Assembly: GCA_020634375.1 (NCBI GenBank)
Contig: JACKBX010000015.1
Coordinates: 1 to 64,000 of the forward strand
Length of the DNA: 64,000 nt
Reading direction: 5' to 3'
Origin: Ardenticatenaceae bacterium
GTDB taxonomy: Bacteria; Chloroflexota; Anaerolineae; Promineifilales; Promineifilaceae
Each line of letters opens with the position of its first letter. Positions within the stretch are counted from its first letter, which is position 1. Shown piece after piece: positions 1-8,649 of this stretch. Made by a program: the position numbers and the translations under genes. The notes under the pieces were generated by a model, which did no database searches, was not told where the DNA came from, and worked only from the letters and a program-made list of their open reading frames with translations.

Positions 1-3000
1 TGCCAGGAACCGCTGCCCGGATCGTCGTCGAAAAGCAAACGGCCGTTGGCATCATAGCTGAACTGACTGGCGAAGCTGCGTGGGTCGGCGAAGGATTGCA
101 GCAAGCCTTCCGAGGTATACGTCATCTGGTAAGCTTCACCGGCCGGGTTACTCATGCTGGCCAGGAAACCGTTGGCGTCAACGGTCAGGGTTGTCCGCTG
201 GCCGTAGGGGCCGACGATGGCCGTCGGATTACCGGCGGTGTCGTGTTCGATGGTCGTTTCGTCGCCGTCGCCGTCGGTGATGCGGATGAGACGGCAGTCG
301 GCATCGTAGTCGAAGGTGAAGCGGATAGCTCCGGTCAGGGCATGTTCCGTTCGCAGGTGACGGCCGTTGTGGTCAAACACATACATCTCACCGCCATCAC
401 TTGCCGGGACAATGATCTCGCTGCCGCCGCCGTAGGCCAGGTTGAGACCGATGCGGCGGATGCGATTATTCTCCGGTTCGGCCAACAGCAAAGCGCCATC
501 CGGCGTGTAGACCATGTCCGTAGCGCTGGCGGCAAGCGCTGCTTGCAGCGGCAGCGTACCGTCTGGCGCAAAACCGGTCTGCTTGTTGCCGATAATCCGA
601 TGGATAAATCCTTCCTGATCGATGCGGTAAACTGCGTTTAGCTGCCCCTCAAAGAAGATGATGGTGCCATCCGGCGCGGCACTCACTGCATGTGGGTCGT
701 TAAAGGAGACATCCGTGGCAGCCATCCCCTCACTGTTGCCCAGGAAGTTAAACGCCGGGCCACCTCCGGCAATGGTGTTGATGATACCGTCAGGGGTGAC
801 AATGCGTACCCGCGCACCTGTGCTGTTGGACAGATGGGTGATGAGTAAATCGCCACCGTCGTTCAGAGCAATATTCCAGATGCTGCCCAGGCGGGCGCTG
901 GTTGCTGCCTGACCGTCGCCGAGCGTGTCACTGCCGCCTCCGGCTACGGTGTCAATGATGCCGTTCAGGTCAATACGACGCACACGACCCGGCTCAAACT
1001 CCGCAACGTAGATGGATCCATCAGGGGCAACGACGATGTCGGATGGGGTGCGAATATGCGCCTGGGCGGCCGGGCCGCCGTCGCCAATGTCGCTGGGGAT
1101 GCCAGACGCGGTGGGAATCAGTACCTCAACCAGGCCACCGGGCGTCAGGCGGAAAACGCAATCCAGGTTAACGGCGTAGATCACGCCACTGGCGTCCACA
1201 TCAATACCGTAAATGTGGCCTAATTGCACATTGTCAACCGACTGCCCATCAGCGTTGCATACCGGCGGCGTACTAAAGACATCGGGGCCAGCAACGGTGT
1301 TGATGGTACCATCGGGCGCTATCCGGCGAATGGACCCGGAAAAGGTCTCGTGCAGGTAGATGGCCCCATCGTCCCCGTAGGCCACCTTATTCGGCAGGCG
1401 CAGCGGTGTTTCTGAAGCCAGTCCGCCGTCTGGGCCGCTGACCATGTCACCGGTACCGGCAATGGTTCCCATTTCGGCCGTGCTGCCGTCGTCCCGCAGT
1501 GTGCCGCTGCCGAAACGCACGATGCCTGTATCCGGGTCGAGCGTGTGGTGGGCGCTGAGGGTCCATCCGCCCAGGCCGACATCGCGGGCATCCCAGTTTG
1601 TGACCGGCACAGGCCAGGAGCGCCATAGGGTGATTTCCTCTCGGCTCAAGTTGGCGCTGAGTACTGCGCCGCCGTAGGTGCCAAAACTGAAATTATCACC
1701 GCCGGGCTGCCGGTAATTGCCTGGTACAACGTTGCCGAGGCGAACGATGGCTGTTTGTGTACCCTGAATTGAACGGCCGTAACCATCCAGCCCATCCCAG
1801 GTCCAGGTGTAGCTCTGGTTGGGTAGATTGGGAAGGGTATCAGTGAATACCCGGCCAGCAACATGGATTTCTAGCTCGATACGCAGTACGTTGCTGGGCA
1901 CGGTGCTGCCTGTCACCTGGAATTGGGTGGTGCGGGCAGCGCTGAAGCCCGGCATACGGCTGCTGCGGTAGTTGAGCGTGAACGGGGTGCCGGTAATGCC
2001 GACGCGCTCGCCGAGTACCTGGTTCTGGCACTCAATAATCGAACCGTTCTCATTGCAGGTGTTTGGTTTGGGACCGTTATCGTTCGGCGGAATCGGGGGA
2101 TCGGGCGGCCCGTCGTTGGGGCCGGGGCCAAAGGGCCAGTTGTAATCAACGGCCGAGAAGTGAGGCACCGGGACGCGCCATAGGCTGTCGCCGGGGGTAT
2201 ACAACGCCGCCAGCATTGCCTGTTCTGCTTCTGTGATGCCGAGGTCGGACATTTGTGTGGGCGTGGCGGGTGTACCGCTGCCGTCAACATCCAGTAAGGC
2301 CAGACCATTTACAATATTCAGGATGGCAACAACACGGCCGTTTTGTTCCGGCGTCCAGCGTGTTTCCGTTGGGCTAAAGGAGCCTACGGGTACAGGTGTG
2401 CCTACCGGAAAGTTGAGGAAGTTTTCGACGTAATTGAACAGCGGCTGGTTGAAAGATACGCCGGTGGCTCCGGCAGCCAGAGCTTCATCAACGGTGAACT
2501 CGGCGGCATATGTATAACCGCTGGCGGGCGGCAGTGTGCCAGGCATGGCGGCCGGGCCGTTCGCGCCGACGGTGTATTCGGTGGTGCGCAGGTTGAGGGT
2601 GGTGATGGTTTGCGTCAGGCCGCCGGGCAATTGTAGCTCGGCTGTGGTTCCCTGGGGAATAAGCAAGGTTGACTGGCGCGTGCCGTCCGGGTCGGTAACG
2701 GAGCTGCCTTGGGCGGCCTGCATCGGCGCTGGATCCGTCAGGTCAATGGTGGTTACGAGCGGGTCGGGCTGGATGAGGGCGACGGGGGCGTCCAGCCAGG
2801 TATAGGCTCGCCAGGCTGGTTGAACCTGGCGCTGTGCTGGCAGATAGCCGTTTTTTTCGATGCAAATGGTTAGCTGGGTGCCGCCGTTAACGACGAGGGA
2901 GAAACGGCCGTCTGGTTGTGTTGTCGTCTTGCCATATTCTGGAAATTCGGCCGTGTATACCGTCGCGTCTGGCAGCGGCGCACCGCTGCGGTCAATGACG

Positions 3001-3407
3001 CGCCCGCGTACTACGGCCACCCGATCTGGATCGAATATGCCAGCCTGGACGCCTGTTTGCACGGCACCCGGCCCTTCGTAAAGAAAGGTAATCGCGTCTG
3101 CAAAATTTGTAACCTGGCTCTGATTAAAAGCCAGAGCTGCTAAAGGTTTGTTGCTATTGGTATTGGCAGTTTGTTGGCCTGTCTGCTGCACAACTGGCAG
3201 GTATACCAGATTGATGTCGGGGCCAAGCTGTAAGGGGGCGCACATTGTGGGTGAATTGATCTGCATTGCAGGCGCTTCTCGCGCAGGCAGCACTGTCGGC
3301 GTCCACTGCTCCAGTATATTGGGGGGGGATGCTGCACGGCTGCTGTATACTGCCATGAACAGCACGCACAGGCCTAGAAAAGAGAAAAATATTCGTTGTT
3401 TCGTCAT
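1..3407 (-). CDS. Teneurin-like NHL/RHS-repeat surface protein, N-terminal part (runs off window)
   Basis: This is an open frame from ATG at 3407, behind a GGAGG ribosome site, to the left edge: about 1135 codons without a stop. Residues 1-25 form a signal peptide (TM-like segment FLGLCVLFMAV). A carboxypeptidase-regulatory/Ig-like domain (VRGRVIDRSGAPLPDATVY) lies near residues 130-180. A proline-rich linker (DGPPDPPIPPNDNGPKPN) precedes a conserved YRSSRMPGF strand near 480. NHL beta-propeller repeats (IRRIAPDGTINTVAG, VYRIDQEGF) run from about 690 to 960, and then RHS/YD repeats begin (FDYDADCRLIRITDGDG, FSYDANGRL). This order matches bacterial teneurin-like RHS proteins. The C-terminal toxin or effector tip is outside the window, so a polymorphic-toxin role cannot be judged. 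The coding strand carries a C8 run (3321-3328) near codon 28. Confidence 0.88.
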   Translation of the reverse strand, partial: MTKQRIFFSFLGLCVLFMAVYSSRAASPPNILEQWTPTVLPAREAPAMQINSPTMCAPLQLGPDINLVYLPVVQQTGQQTANTNSNKPLAALAFNQSQVTNFADAITFLYEGPGAVQTGVQAGIFDPDRVAVVRGRVIDRSGAPLPDATVYTAEFPEYGKTTTQPDGRFSLVVNGGTQLTICIEKNGYLPAQRQVQPAWRAYTWLDAPVALIQPDPLVTTIDLTDPAPMQAAQGSSVTDPDGTRQSTLLIPQGTTAELQLPGGLTQTITTLNLRTTEYTVGANGPAAMPGTLPPASGYTYAAEFTVDEALAAGATGVSFNQPLFNYVENFLNFPVGTPVPVGSFSPTETRWTPEQNGRVVAILNIVNGLALLDVDGSGTPATPTQMSDLGITEAEQAMLAALYTPGDSLWRVPVPHFSAVDYNWPFGPGPNDGPPDPPIPPNDNGPKPNTCNENGSIIECQNQVLGERVGITGTPFTLNYRSSRMPGFSAARTTQFQVTGSTVPSNVLRIELEIHVAGRVFTDTLPNLPNQSYTWTWDGLDGYGRSIQGTQTAIVRLGNVVPGNYRQPGGDNFSFGTYGGAVLSANLSREEITLWRSWPVPVTNWDARDVGLGGWTLSAHHTLDPDTGIVRFGSGTLRDDGSTAEMGTIAGTGDMVSGPDGGLASETPLRLPNKVAYGDDGAIYLHETFSGSIRRIAPDGTINTVAGPDVFSTPPVCNADGQSVDNVQLGHIYGIDVDASGVIYAVNLDCVFRLTPGGLVEVLIPTASGIPSDIGDGGPAAQAHIRTPSDIVVAPDGSIYVAEFEPGRVRRIDLNGIIDTVAGGGSDTLGDGQAATSARLGSIWNIALNDGGDLLITHLSNSTGARVRIVTPDGIINTIAGGGPAFNFLGNSEGMAATDVSFNDPHAVSAAPDGTIIFFEGQLNAVYRIDQEGFIHRIIGNKQTGFAPDGTLPLQAALAASATDMVYTPDGALLLAEPENNRIRRIGLNLAYGGGSEIIVPASDGGEMYVFDHNGRHLRTEHALTGAIRFTFDYDADCRLIRITDGDGDETTIEHDTAGNPTAIVGPYGQRTTLTVDANGFLASMSNPAGEAYQMTYTSEGLLQSFADPRSFASQFSYDANGRLLFDDDPGSGSW

Positions 3408-3565
3408 GATTACCTCCAGATCACAGGGCTGCCTTGAACGATACAGGCGCTCCGTGTCCACGTTTTTACTCGTGTCTGAATTTGTTTGTTCGTTGGGTTA
3501 ATTGTTAACTGATGGAGAGTAACATGGGGGTGCATCCAAACTTGCATCCAAAGTGGGGGGATGTG

Positions 3566-4150
3566 TCATATGTGGGGATCCCATTGTGTAGTAAGTGATA
3601 GATTGTATTCATAGATGTACCACTTGGTAATCAAATGGTGAAACTTATCCGCTTTGGAAAACGACAAGGTTTTACGAACATAGCGGCTGATTCGCTGACG
3701 TAATGTGTTATTCTACCGTTCCACATGTGCTGTTTCGCCGCTTTCTTTACCGACTGAGCAATGCTTGCCAGAATCAATGACCTGTTGGTAGGTGTGCCAG
3801 AAATCGCTGAAGGTTTGGCAATGACGGTACTCATATGGGATACGTTTCCACAACTTGCGGCAGGTCTTAGCGCTGCGGTCTCCAATGACAAAAGCTACGA
3901 CTTGCCGGGTTCGACGGCATAAAGCAATGCAAAGCCACCGCTTTTGTGCTCGCTGACCAACGAATGACCAGAGTTCGTCCAACTCGAGAATATCATCTGG
4001 TTGGGCTGGCCCTACAGATGTGCGAAAGGCAGGTAATTGACTTATCAGTTCAATGAGCCAAACAGCTAACGTATGCCGATGGATGCCTAAGCACCGTTGC
4101 ACACCCCGCATACTGGTTCGTTCCTTGTAAACGCTCAATGCTATTTCTTT
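3566..4150 (-). pseudogene. insB: IS1-family transposase InsB part, interrupted by an amber codon
   Basis: The frame reads IALSVYKERTSMRG (helix-turn-helix), then the DDE domain with LELDELWSFV (first Asp), FSDFWHTYQ (second Asp) and THE Glu of AHVER. Immediately after that Glu comes TAG at 3713-3715, where relatives have Trp (ER-W-NNTLRQR). The same frame then continues for about 48 codons (NNTLRQRISRYVRK ... LSLTTQWDPHI) to TGA at 3566-3568. A single TGG to TAG change therefore removes the C-terminal tail. The N-terminus has no start of its own and would be made by -1 frameshifting from insA. The copy is probably inactive unless the amber codon is suppressed. Confidence 0.85.
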
Positions 4151-4326
4151 TTTTTAGAAGATACAGGGTGTTTCGGTTGTAGGACACGCCGAGCACCGCA
4201 ATCTTTACACCAATATTGTTGATTGCCGCAACGATTGGTGCCATTTTTGACAATATTGGTACTATCACAAACTCGACAACGGTAGGTAATTGTTTCTTGG
4301 ATCATGCTATCAAGTTTAGCCATCAC
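4141..4326 (-). CDS. insA: IS1-family InsA-like zinc-finger/HTH protein
   Basis: The 61-residue ORF carries a zinc ribbon CxxC...CxxC (YRCRVCDS ... YWCKDCGARR) typical of the InsA N-terminus. It ends in a lysine run encoded by TCT AAA AAA AAG AAA TAG. The heptamer A AAA AAG at 4147-4153 is a canonical -1 slippery sequence. A -1 slip there gives ...KKKEIALSVYKERTSMRG, which is continuous with the InsB frame. This is the IS1 programmed-frameshift strategy. It lies directly downstream of the ISAs1 remnant, which it probably interrupted. Confidence 0.75.
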   Translation of the reverse strand: MMAKLDSMIQETITYRCRVCDSTNIVKNGTNRCGNQQYWCKDCGARRVLQPKHPVSSKKKK

Positions 4327-4347
4327 TTACTCTTCGACCACTGCCCC

Positions 4348-4954
4348 ATAATCCGAATAGATAGTTTTCGCTGCGTAAACATCGCATCCCCGCAAACAAC
4401 ATGCCCCTTCAAATTCAACGCAGCCAGTACACGAGGTGCGGCTGTGATTTCATTCTCTTTTTCGCCATCACCCACAGCCACCTGAAAAAGGGTAATCCCT
4501 TCTGCGGGTAGATAGGCCGCCAGCAGATGAACGCCTTTTGTCTCTCCTTTCGCGATTGTTCCGTGCATTGTTTTGCCATCTAATGTAACCAAAACCGTTT
4601 GTGACCCCCATATTGCCAGTGTAAAAACAGGCGAAATATCTCTTGCAATTCGTCCTCTTTCACCACATTAGCTAATGTTCGTCGAATTGTATTGTATGCA
4701 GACACACTATCCCGTTCTATTTTGAAGGATGAAACCAGTTGCCGTCGTCTTAGTTTTATCCATTCAGCTATGCCTTTTGGCGTATCTTCTCCTGCCAGCT
4801 TGGCAAGCAAGATGAAAATTAAGATATGGGGCAATTTATATCGCTTGCCTCGTGCTTTTCGGGAATCCGTTAATCGTTGTAAGTCAATCATCAACTGGCT
4901 AATGTTAAAAACAAACCTGTCTTTCTCATTATCTTTCAATATGATACGTTCCAT
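4348..4954 (-). pseudogene. ISAs1-family transposase, frameshifted and 3'-truncated
   Basis: From ATG at 4954 the first part (ISQLMIDLQRLTDSRKARGKRYKLP, LAGEDTPKGIAEW) matches the DDE_Tnp_1-associated N-terminal domain of ISAs1 transposases. It ends prematurely after HWQYGGHKRFWLH. The next frame continues the protein (SQTVLVTLDGKTMHGTIAKG, with the first catalytic Asp in LDGK, then VVCGDAMFTQRKLSI). One missing G in the GGGGG run near 4608 explains the break. The second frame runs into IS1 sequence after LSIRIM, so the last Glu-containing segment is gone. It is not functional. Confidence 0.82.
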
Positions 4955-5054
4955 TTGGAACCTCTTTTGTTGTTTCGTTGGTGTGCAAAATCACGATGAT
5001 AACAATTTGAGGTTCTTTTGCTTCTTATTCGTCCATAACTTTGGAATCGCCCTG
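4348..5054 (-). mobile_element. ISAs1-family insertion sequence remnant
   Basis: This is the 5' half of an ISAs1-type element. The outer end is proposed at 5054, where the inward-reading minus strand starts CAGGGCGATTCCAAAG, similar to ISAs1-family inverted repeats as I recall them. The other end and the C-terminal third of the transposase are missing, and nothing matching them lies on the far side of the IS1 copy (3408-3525). The loss therefore involved a deletion as well as an insertion. Confidence 0.65.
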
Positions 5055-5108
5055 AACAGGCAATATTGATTCTTGATGAACTGGCAAAAGTGTGTCATGA
5101 TCAAGGGT

Positions 5109-5720
5109 ATGAGTGACACTATGCCTGATTTGGAAACGTTAGCCCTCACCCTCTACGATATCGGTGCGGTGAAGTTGGGTAAATTTAAGTTGCACAGTGG
5201 TCGCACATCACCCATCTACCTGGATTTGCGCTTGCTGGTCTCTTATCCACAGGCGCTGCGTGTGGCGACAGCGATGTACCGCAATGTGTTACAGACCCTG
5301 ACTTTTGATGTGTTGGCGGCGACGCCGTTGGCTGGTCTGCCGATTGGCACGGCTCTTTGTTTGGATATGGACGTGCCTCTGGTTTATCCGCGCAAGACGG
5401 CAAAGAGTTATGGCACGGGTAAATCTATTGAAGGTGTGTGGGAGGTGGGGCAAACGGCCGTCGTCGTTGACGATTTAGTCACATCGGGCGACAGTATTGT
5501 GCAGGCCATCACCCCCCTGAAAGCAGCCGGGTTGCAAGTCAGCGATGCTGTTGTTTTGGTAGATCGGCAGCAGGGTGGGGTAGAGTCATTGCGCGACCTG
5601 GGCTACACGTTACACACCGTCATTAAACTAGACCACTTGCTTTTGTTGTTGCAGGAAAACGGCCGTGTCACCCAAAAACAACGGGCAAAAGTTCTCAAGC
5701 AGTTAGAACTGAGCAGTTAG
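5109..5720 (+). CDS. pyrE: Orotate phosphoribosyltransferase
   Basis: This 203-residue protein transfers ribose-5-phosphate from PRPP to orotate, the fifth step of UMP synthesis in the cytoplasm. The PRPP-binding loop VVVDDLVTSGDSI is intact. The N-terminal orotate-binding stretch (GAVKLGKFKLHSGRTSPIYLDLR) and the flexible-loop lysines (YPRKTAKSYGTG) are present. The frame opens at 5073, but the family N-terminus MPDLETLALTLYDIG suggests the ATG at 5109 (AAGGG just upstream) or 5121. The gene stands alone, 55 bp from the ISAs1 end, with no other pyr gene nearby; the insertion may have altered its promoter. Confidence 0.93.
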   Translation: MSDTMPDLETLALTLYDIGAVKLGKFKLHSGRTSPIYLDLRLLVSYPQALRVATAMYRNVLQTLTFDVLAATPLAGLPIGTALCLDMDVPLVYPRKTAKSYGTGKSIEGVWEVGQTAVVVDDLVTSGDSIVQAITPLKAAGLQVSDAVVLVDRQQGGVESLRDLGYTLHTVIKLDHLLLLLQENGRVTQKQRAKVLKQLELSS

Positions 5721-5783
5721 CGATCAATCATTCCCCATTTTCCCTATAGCCTACTTGTTACCAATTTATTACGAAAGCAGTGA

Positions 5784-5815
5784 GAGAGGATACTCTATCT
5801 CTATCCTCTCGCTAT
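5784..5815 (+). terminator. Hairpin after pyrE
   Basis: A perfect 9-bp stem GAGAGGATA / TATCCTCTC (5784-5792 with 5802-5810) is followed by GCTATTTT. The T-run is short, so termination may be weak or the hairpin may sit in the leader of the next gene. Confidence 0.45.
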
Positions 5816-5831
5816 TTTAAGGAGTCAATAA

Positions 5832-8594
5832 ATGTCTAAAACTATGTCTACATCATCTGATCAAGCGCGGGCACACGATGTGTACCGCTACAAACACAAT
5901 CCGCTGGATTCTATTTTCGCGCCCAAAAGTGTTGCTGTCATTGGCGCAACCGAGCGCGAAGGCAGCACGGGTCGTACCATCGTTTGGAATCTGATGCAAA
6001 ATTCCTTTGGCGGCGTCATTTACCCTGTCAATCCCAAGCGGCACAGCATTTTGGGCATCAAAGCCTATCCCAGCATCGGCGATATTCCCGATGACGTAGA
6101 TTTGGCCGTCATCGTCACCCCCGCGCCTACTGTTCCCGGCATTGTGCAGGAATGTGTAGATAAGGGTGTGAAAGGGGCAATCATCATTTCCGCTGGTTTT
6201 AAAGAGACGGGGCTAGAGGGAATTGAACTGGAACGCCAGGTTATGGAAGCGGCGCGTAAAGGGCAGATGCGTATCATTGGCCCTAACTGCCTGGGGGTGA
6301 TGAATCCCATGACCGGGTTGAATGCCACGTTTGCTTCGCGCATGGCGATGCCGGGCAGCGTGGGCTTTATTAGCCAAAGTGGGGCGTTATGTACGGCCGT
6401 TCTCGACTGGTCTATGCGTGAAAACGTGGGCTTTAGCGCCTTCGTTTCCATCGGCTCTATGCTCGATGTGGATTGGGGCGACCTCATCCATTATTTAGGC
6501 GACGATCCGAAAACAAAAAGCATCGTCATCTACATGGAAACCATCGGTAACGCTCGTTCCTTCATTTCGGCGGCGCGAGAAGTGGCGCTGACCAAGCCCA
6601 TCATCGTCATCAAGCCGGGCCGCACCGAGGCCGCAGCCAAAGCAGCCGCCTCGCATACCGGCTCACTTACCGGCAGCGATGAGGTGCTGCGGGCAGCCTT
6701 CCGCCGCTGCGGCGTGCTGCGTGTGGACACCATTGACGGTCTTTTCAGCATGGCCGAGGTCTTGGCAAAGCAGCCCCGTCCCACCGGCCCGCGCCTGACC
6801 ATTGTCACCAATGCCGGTGGCCCCGGTGTGTTGGCAACAGATGCGCTGATCACTGGCGGTGGCGAATTGGCCGAACTCTCCCCGGAGACGATGGCCGAGT
6901 TGAACGAACTGCTGCCCGGCCCCTGGAGCCATAACAACCCCATTGACATTTTGGGGGATGCAGATGAGGAACGGTACACCAAAGCGTTGGAGATTGCTGC
7001 CAAAGACCCGAACAGCGATGGCCTGATGGTCATTCTCACACCGCAGGCAATGACGGCTCCTACACAGACGGCGCAGGCGTTGAAGAAGATGTACAAGCGC
7101 GAGGACGGCCGTCCCTTTGGCAAACCCCTGCTGGCAAGCTGGATGGGGGGGGCAGACATCTCCGCTGGGGAGTCCATTTTGAATCAGAGCGGCATTCCCA
7201 CCTATGCCTACCCGGACACAGCCGCCAGCGTTTTCAATTACATGTGGCGCTACACTCAGCGGCTGCACAGCCTGTACGAAACCCCTGTGCTGCCCGCCTA
7301 TTCTGAGGAAGATACCATCAAGCATCAACAAATCCGGGAAATGCTGCACAAAATCGGCAGCAGCGGCCGTACCATCCTCACCGAATACGAATCGAAGCTG
7401 ATCCTGGCGGCTTATGGCATTCACACAGTGGAAACACGCCTGGCGCAAAGCGCCGACGAGGCCGTTGCCATTGCCGAGGAGATTGGTTATCCCGTCGTGC
7501 TGAAACTGAACTCGGAGACGATCACGCACAAAACAGATGTAGGCGGCGTGCGGCTCGACCTGGCGCAGGAAAACGAAGTGCGACATGCTTACCAAAGCAT
7601 GGAACGGCGTGTGACCGAGAAATTTGGCCCAGAGCATTTTCTGGGGGTAACAGTGCAGCCCATGCTTAATTTGAAGGATGGTTATGAGTTGATCATCGGC
7701 TCCAGCCCCGACCCGCAGTTTGGCCCGGTGCTGCTCTTTGGCACGGGTGGCACGCTGGTAGAGGTGTTCAAAGATCGCGCTTTAGGTCTGCCGCCACTGA
7801 CAACGACGCTGGCGCGGCGCATGATTGAGGAGACAAAAATCTACAATGCCTTGCGTGGCGTGCGCGGGCGCGACCCGGTTGACCTGGCGGCTTTGGAAGA
7901 GCTAATGGTGCGCTTTAGCCAGTTAGTTGTGGAGCAGCGCTGGATTAAGGAGATTGACATCAACCCGCTGTTTGCCTCATCGGAGGAGATTATTGCGCTG
8001 GATGCGCGGGTAGTGTTGTATGAACCGACGGTTCCGAAAGAGGACTTGCCACAGTTGGCAATACGGCCGTATCCCGCCCGCTACATTAAACCGTACACCG
8101 CCAAAGATGGTAGCGAATTCATCATCCGCCCCATCCGCCCCGAAGATGAGCCGATGATTGTGAATTATCACCGCACCCTGTCGGAGCAGAGTGTGTACAT
8201 GCGCTATTTCCGTGCCTTCCAGTACAACCAGCGCGTGGAACATGATCGCATGATTCGCATCTGTTTTGTGGATTATGACCGTGACATTGCTTTGGTCACA
8301 GAACGCACCAATCCGCACAGCGGCGAGAAGGAAATTGTAGCGGTCGGCCGCCTGAGCAAAATTCACGGCACGGGCGACGCCGAGTTTGCCATGCTGGTGA
8401 ATGACGCCTGCCAGGGCAAGGGGATTGGCACCGAATTACTGGAACGGTTGTTAGAAATCGGCCGTTACGAAAAGGTTGAGCGTATTTTTGCTTACATGTT
8501 GGCGGAAAATCGTGGCATGTATCATATTTGTCAGGGTTTAGGCTTCAGCTTTGAGAGAGAAGAATCGCTAATCAAGGCCGAGATTAGCTTATAA
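5832..8594 (+). CDS. PatZ-like ADP-forming acyl-CoA synthetase / GNAT protein acetyltransferase
   Basis: The 920-residue protein begins at an ATG 8 bp after AAGGAG. The order is: CoA-binding Rossmann domain (about 25-125, SVAVIGATEREGSTGRTIVWN), succinyl-CoA-ligase flavodoxin-like domains (about 165-460), ATP-grasp domain (about 520-730, GYPVVLKLNSETITHKTDVGG), and a C-terminal GNAT domain (about 755-915) with the acetyl-CoA loop ACQGKGIGTELL. This is the layout of the Pat/PatZ lysine acetyltransferases that inactivate acetyl-CoA synthetase. The region of the ADP-forming phospho-His keeps a His (ASHTGSLTGSDE), so ligase activity may also survive. The target is unknown, and no acs gene lies in the window. 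Confidence 0.88.
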   Translation: MSKTMSTSSDQARAHDVYRYKHNPLDSIFAPKSVAVIGATEREGSTGRTIVWNLMQNSFGGVIYPVNPKRHSILGIKAYPSIGDIPDDVDLAVIVTPAPTVPGIVQECVDKGVKGAIIISAGFKETGLEGIELERQVMEAARKGQMRIIGPNCLGVMNPMTGLNATFASRMAMPGSVGFISQSGALCTAVLDWSMRENVGFSAFVSIGSMLDVDWGDLIHYLGDDPKTKSIVIYMETIGNARSFISAAREVALTKPIIVIKPGRTEAAAKAAASHTGSLTGSDEVLRAAFRRCGVLRVDTIDGLFSMAEVLAKQPRPTGPRLTIVTNAGGPGVLATDALITGGGELAELSPETMAELNELLPGPWSHNNPIDILGDADEERYTKALEIAAKDPNSDGLMVILTPQAMTAPTQTAQALKKMYKREDGRPFGKPLLASWMGGADISAGESILNQSGIPTYAYPDTAASVFNYMWRYTQRLHSLYETPVLPAYSEEDTIKHQQIREMLHKIGSSGRTILTEYESKLILAAYGIHTVETRLAQSADEAVAIAEEIGYPVVLKLNSETITHKTDVGGVRLDLAQENEVRHAYQSMERRVTEKFGPEHFLGVTVQPMLNLKDGYELIIGSSPDPQFGPVLLFGTGGTLVEVFKDRALGLPPLTTTLARRMIEETKIYNALRGVRGRDPVDLAALEELMVRFSQLVVEQRWIKEIDINPLFASSEEIIALDARVVLYEPTVPKEDLPQLAIRPYPARYIKPYTAKDGSEFIIRPIRPEDEPMIVNYHRTLSEQSVYMRYFRAFQYNQRVEHDRMIRICFVDYDRDIALVTERTNPHSGEKEIVAVGRLSKIHGTGDAEFAMLVNDACQGKGIGTELLERLLEIGRYEKVERIFAYMLAENRGMYHICQGLGFSFEREESLIKAEISL

Positions 8595-8608
8595 GTGAAG
8601 GAACTGTT

Positions 8609-8644
8609 GCCGCCCTCCCAAGATTTGCCTTGTGGGAGGGCGGC
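8609..8644. terminator. Bidirectional hairpin between converging genes
   Basis: A perfect 12-bp stem GCCGCCCTCCCA / TGGGAGGGCGGC (8609-8620 with 8633-8644) sits in the 55-bp gap between the converging synthetase and GT39 genes. There is no long T-run on either side. Confidence 0.6.
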
Positions 8645-8649
8645 ACTGT

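Larger units (their letters stand above)
3526..4347 (-). mobile_element. IS1-family insertion sequence, degenerate copy
   Basis: An insA-like zinc-finger ORF and an insB-like DDE ORF sit in the IS1 arrangement, joined by an A8G slippery run. The proposed ends are inferred: the left end is at the GGGGGTGCATCC near 3526, and the right end is where the ISAs1 reading frame turns into foreign sequence near 4347. About 820 bp fits the family. I could not find convincing terminal inverted repeats or a target-site duplication, so the ends could be off by tens of bases. Confidence 0.7.

Noticed and set aside
3554..3714. Separate small gene at the IS1 left end
   Set aside because: The reading frame is the continuation of InsB after its amber codon, not an independent gene.
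6663..7637. Minus-strand frame of 324 codons
   Set aside because: Antisense to the PatZ-like synthetase, which has intact domains across the same stretch.
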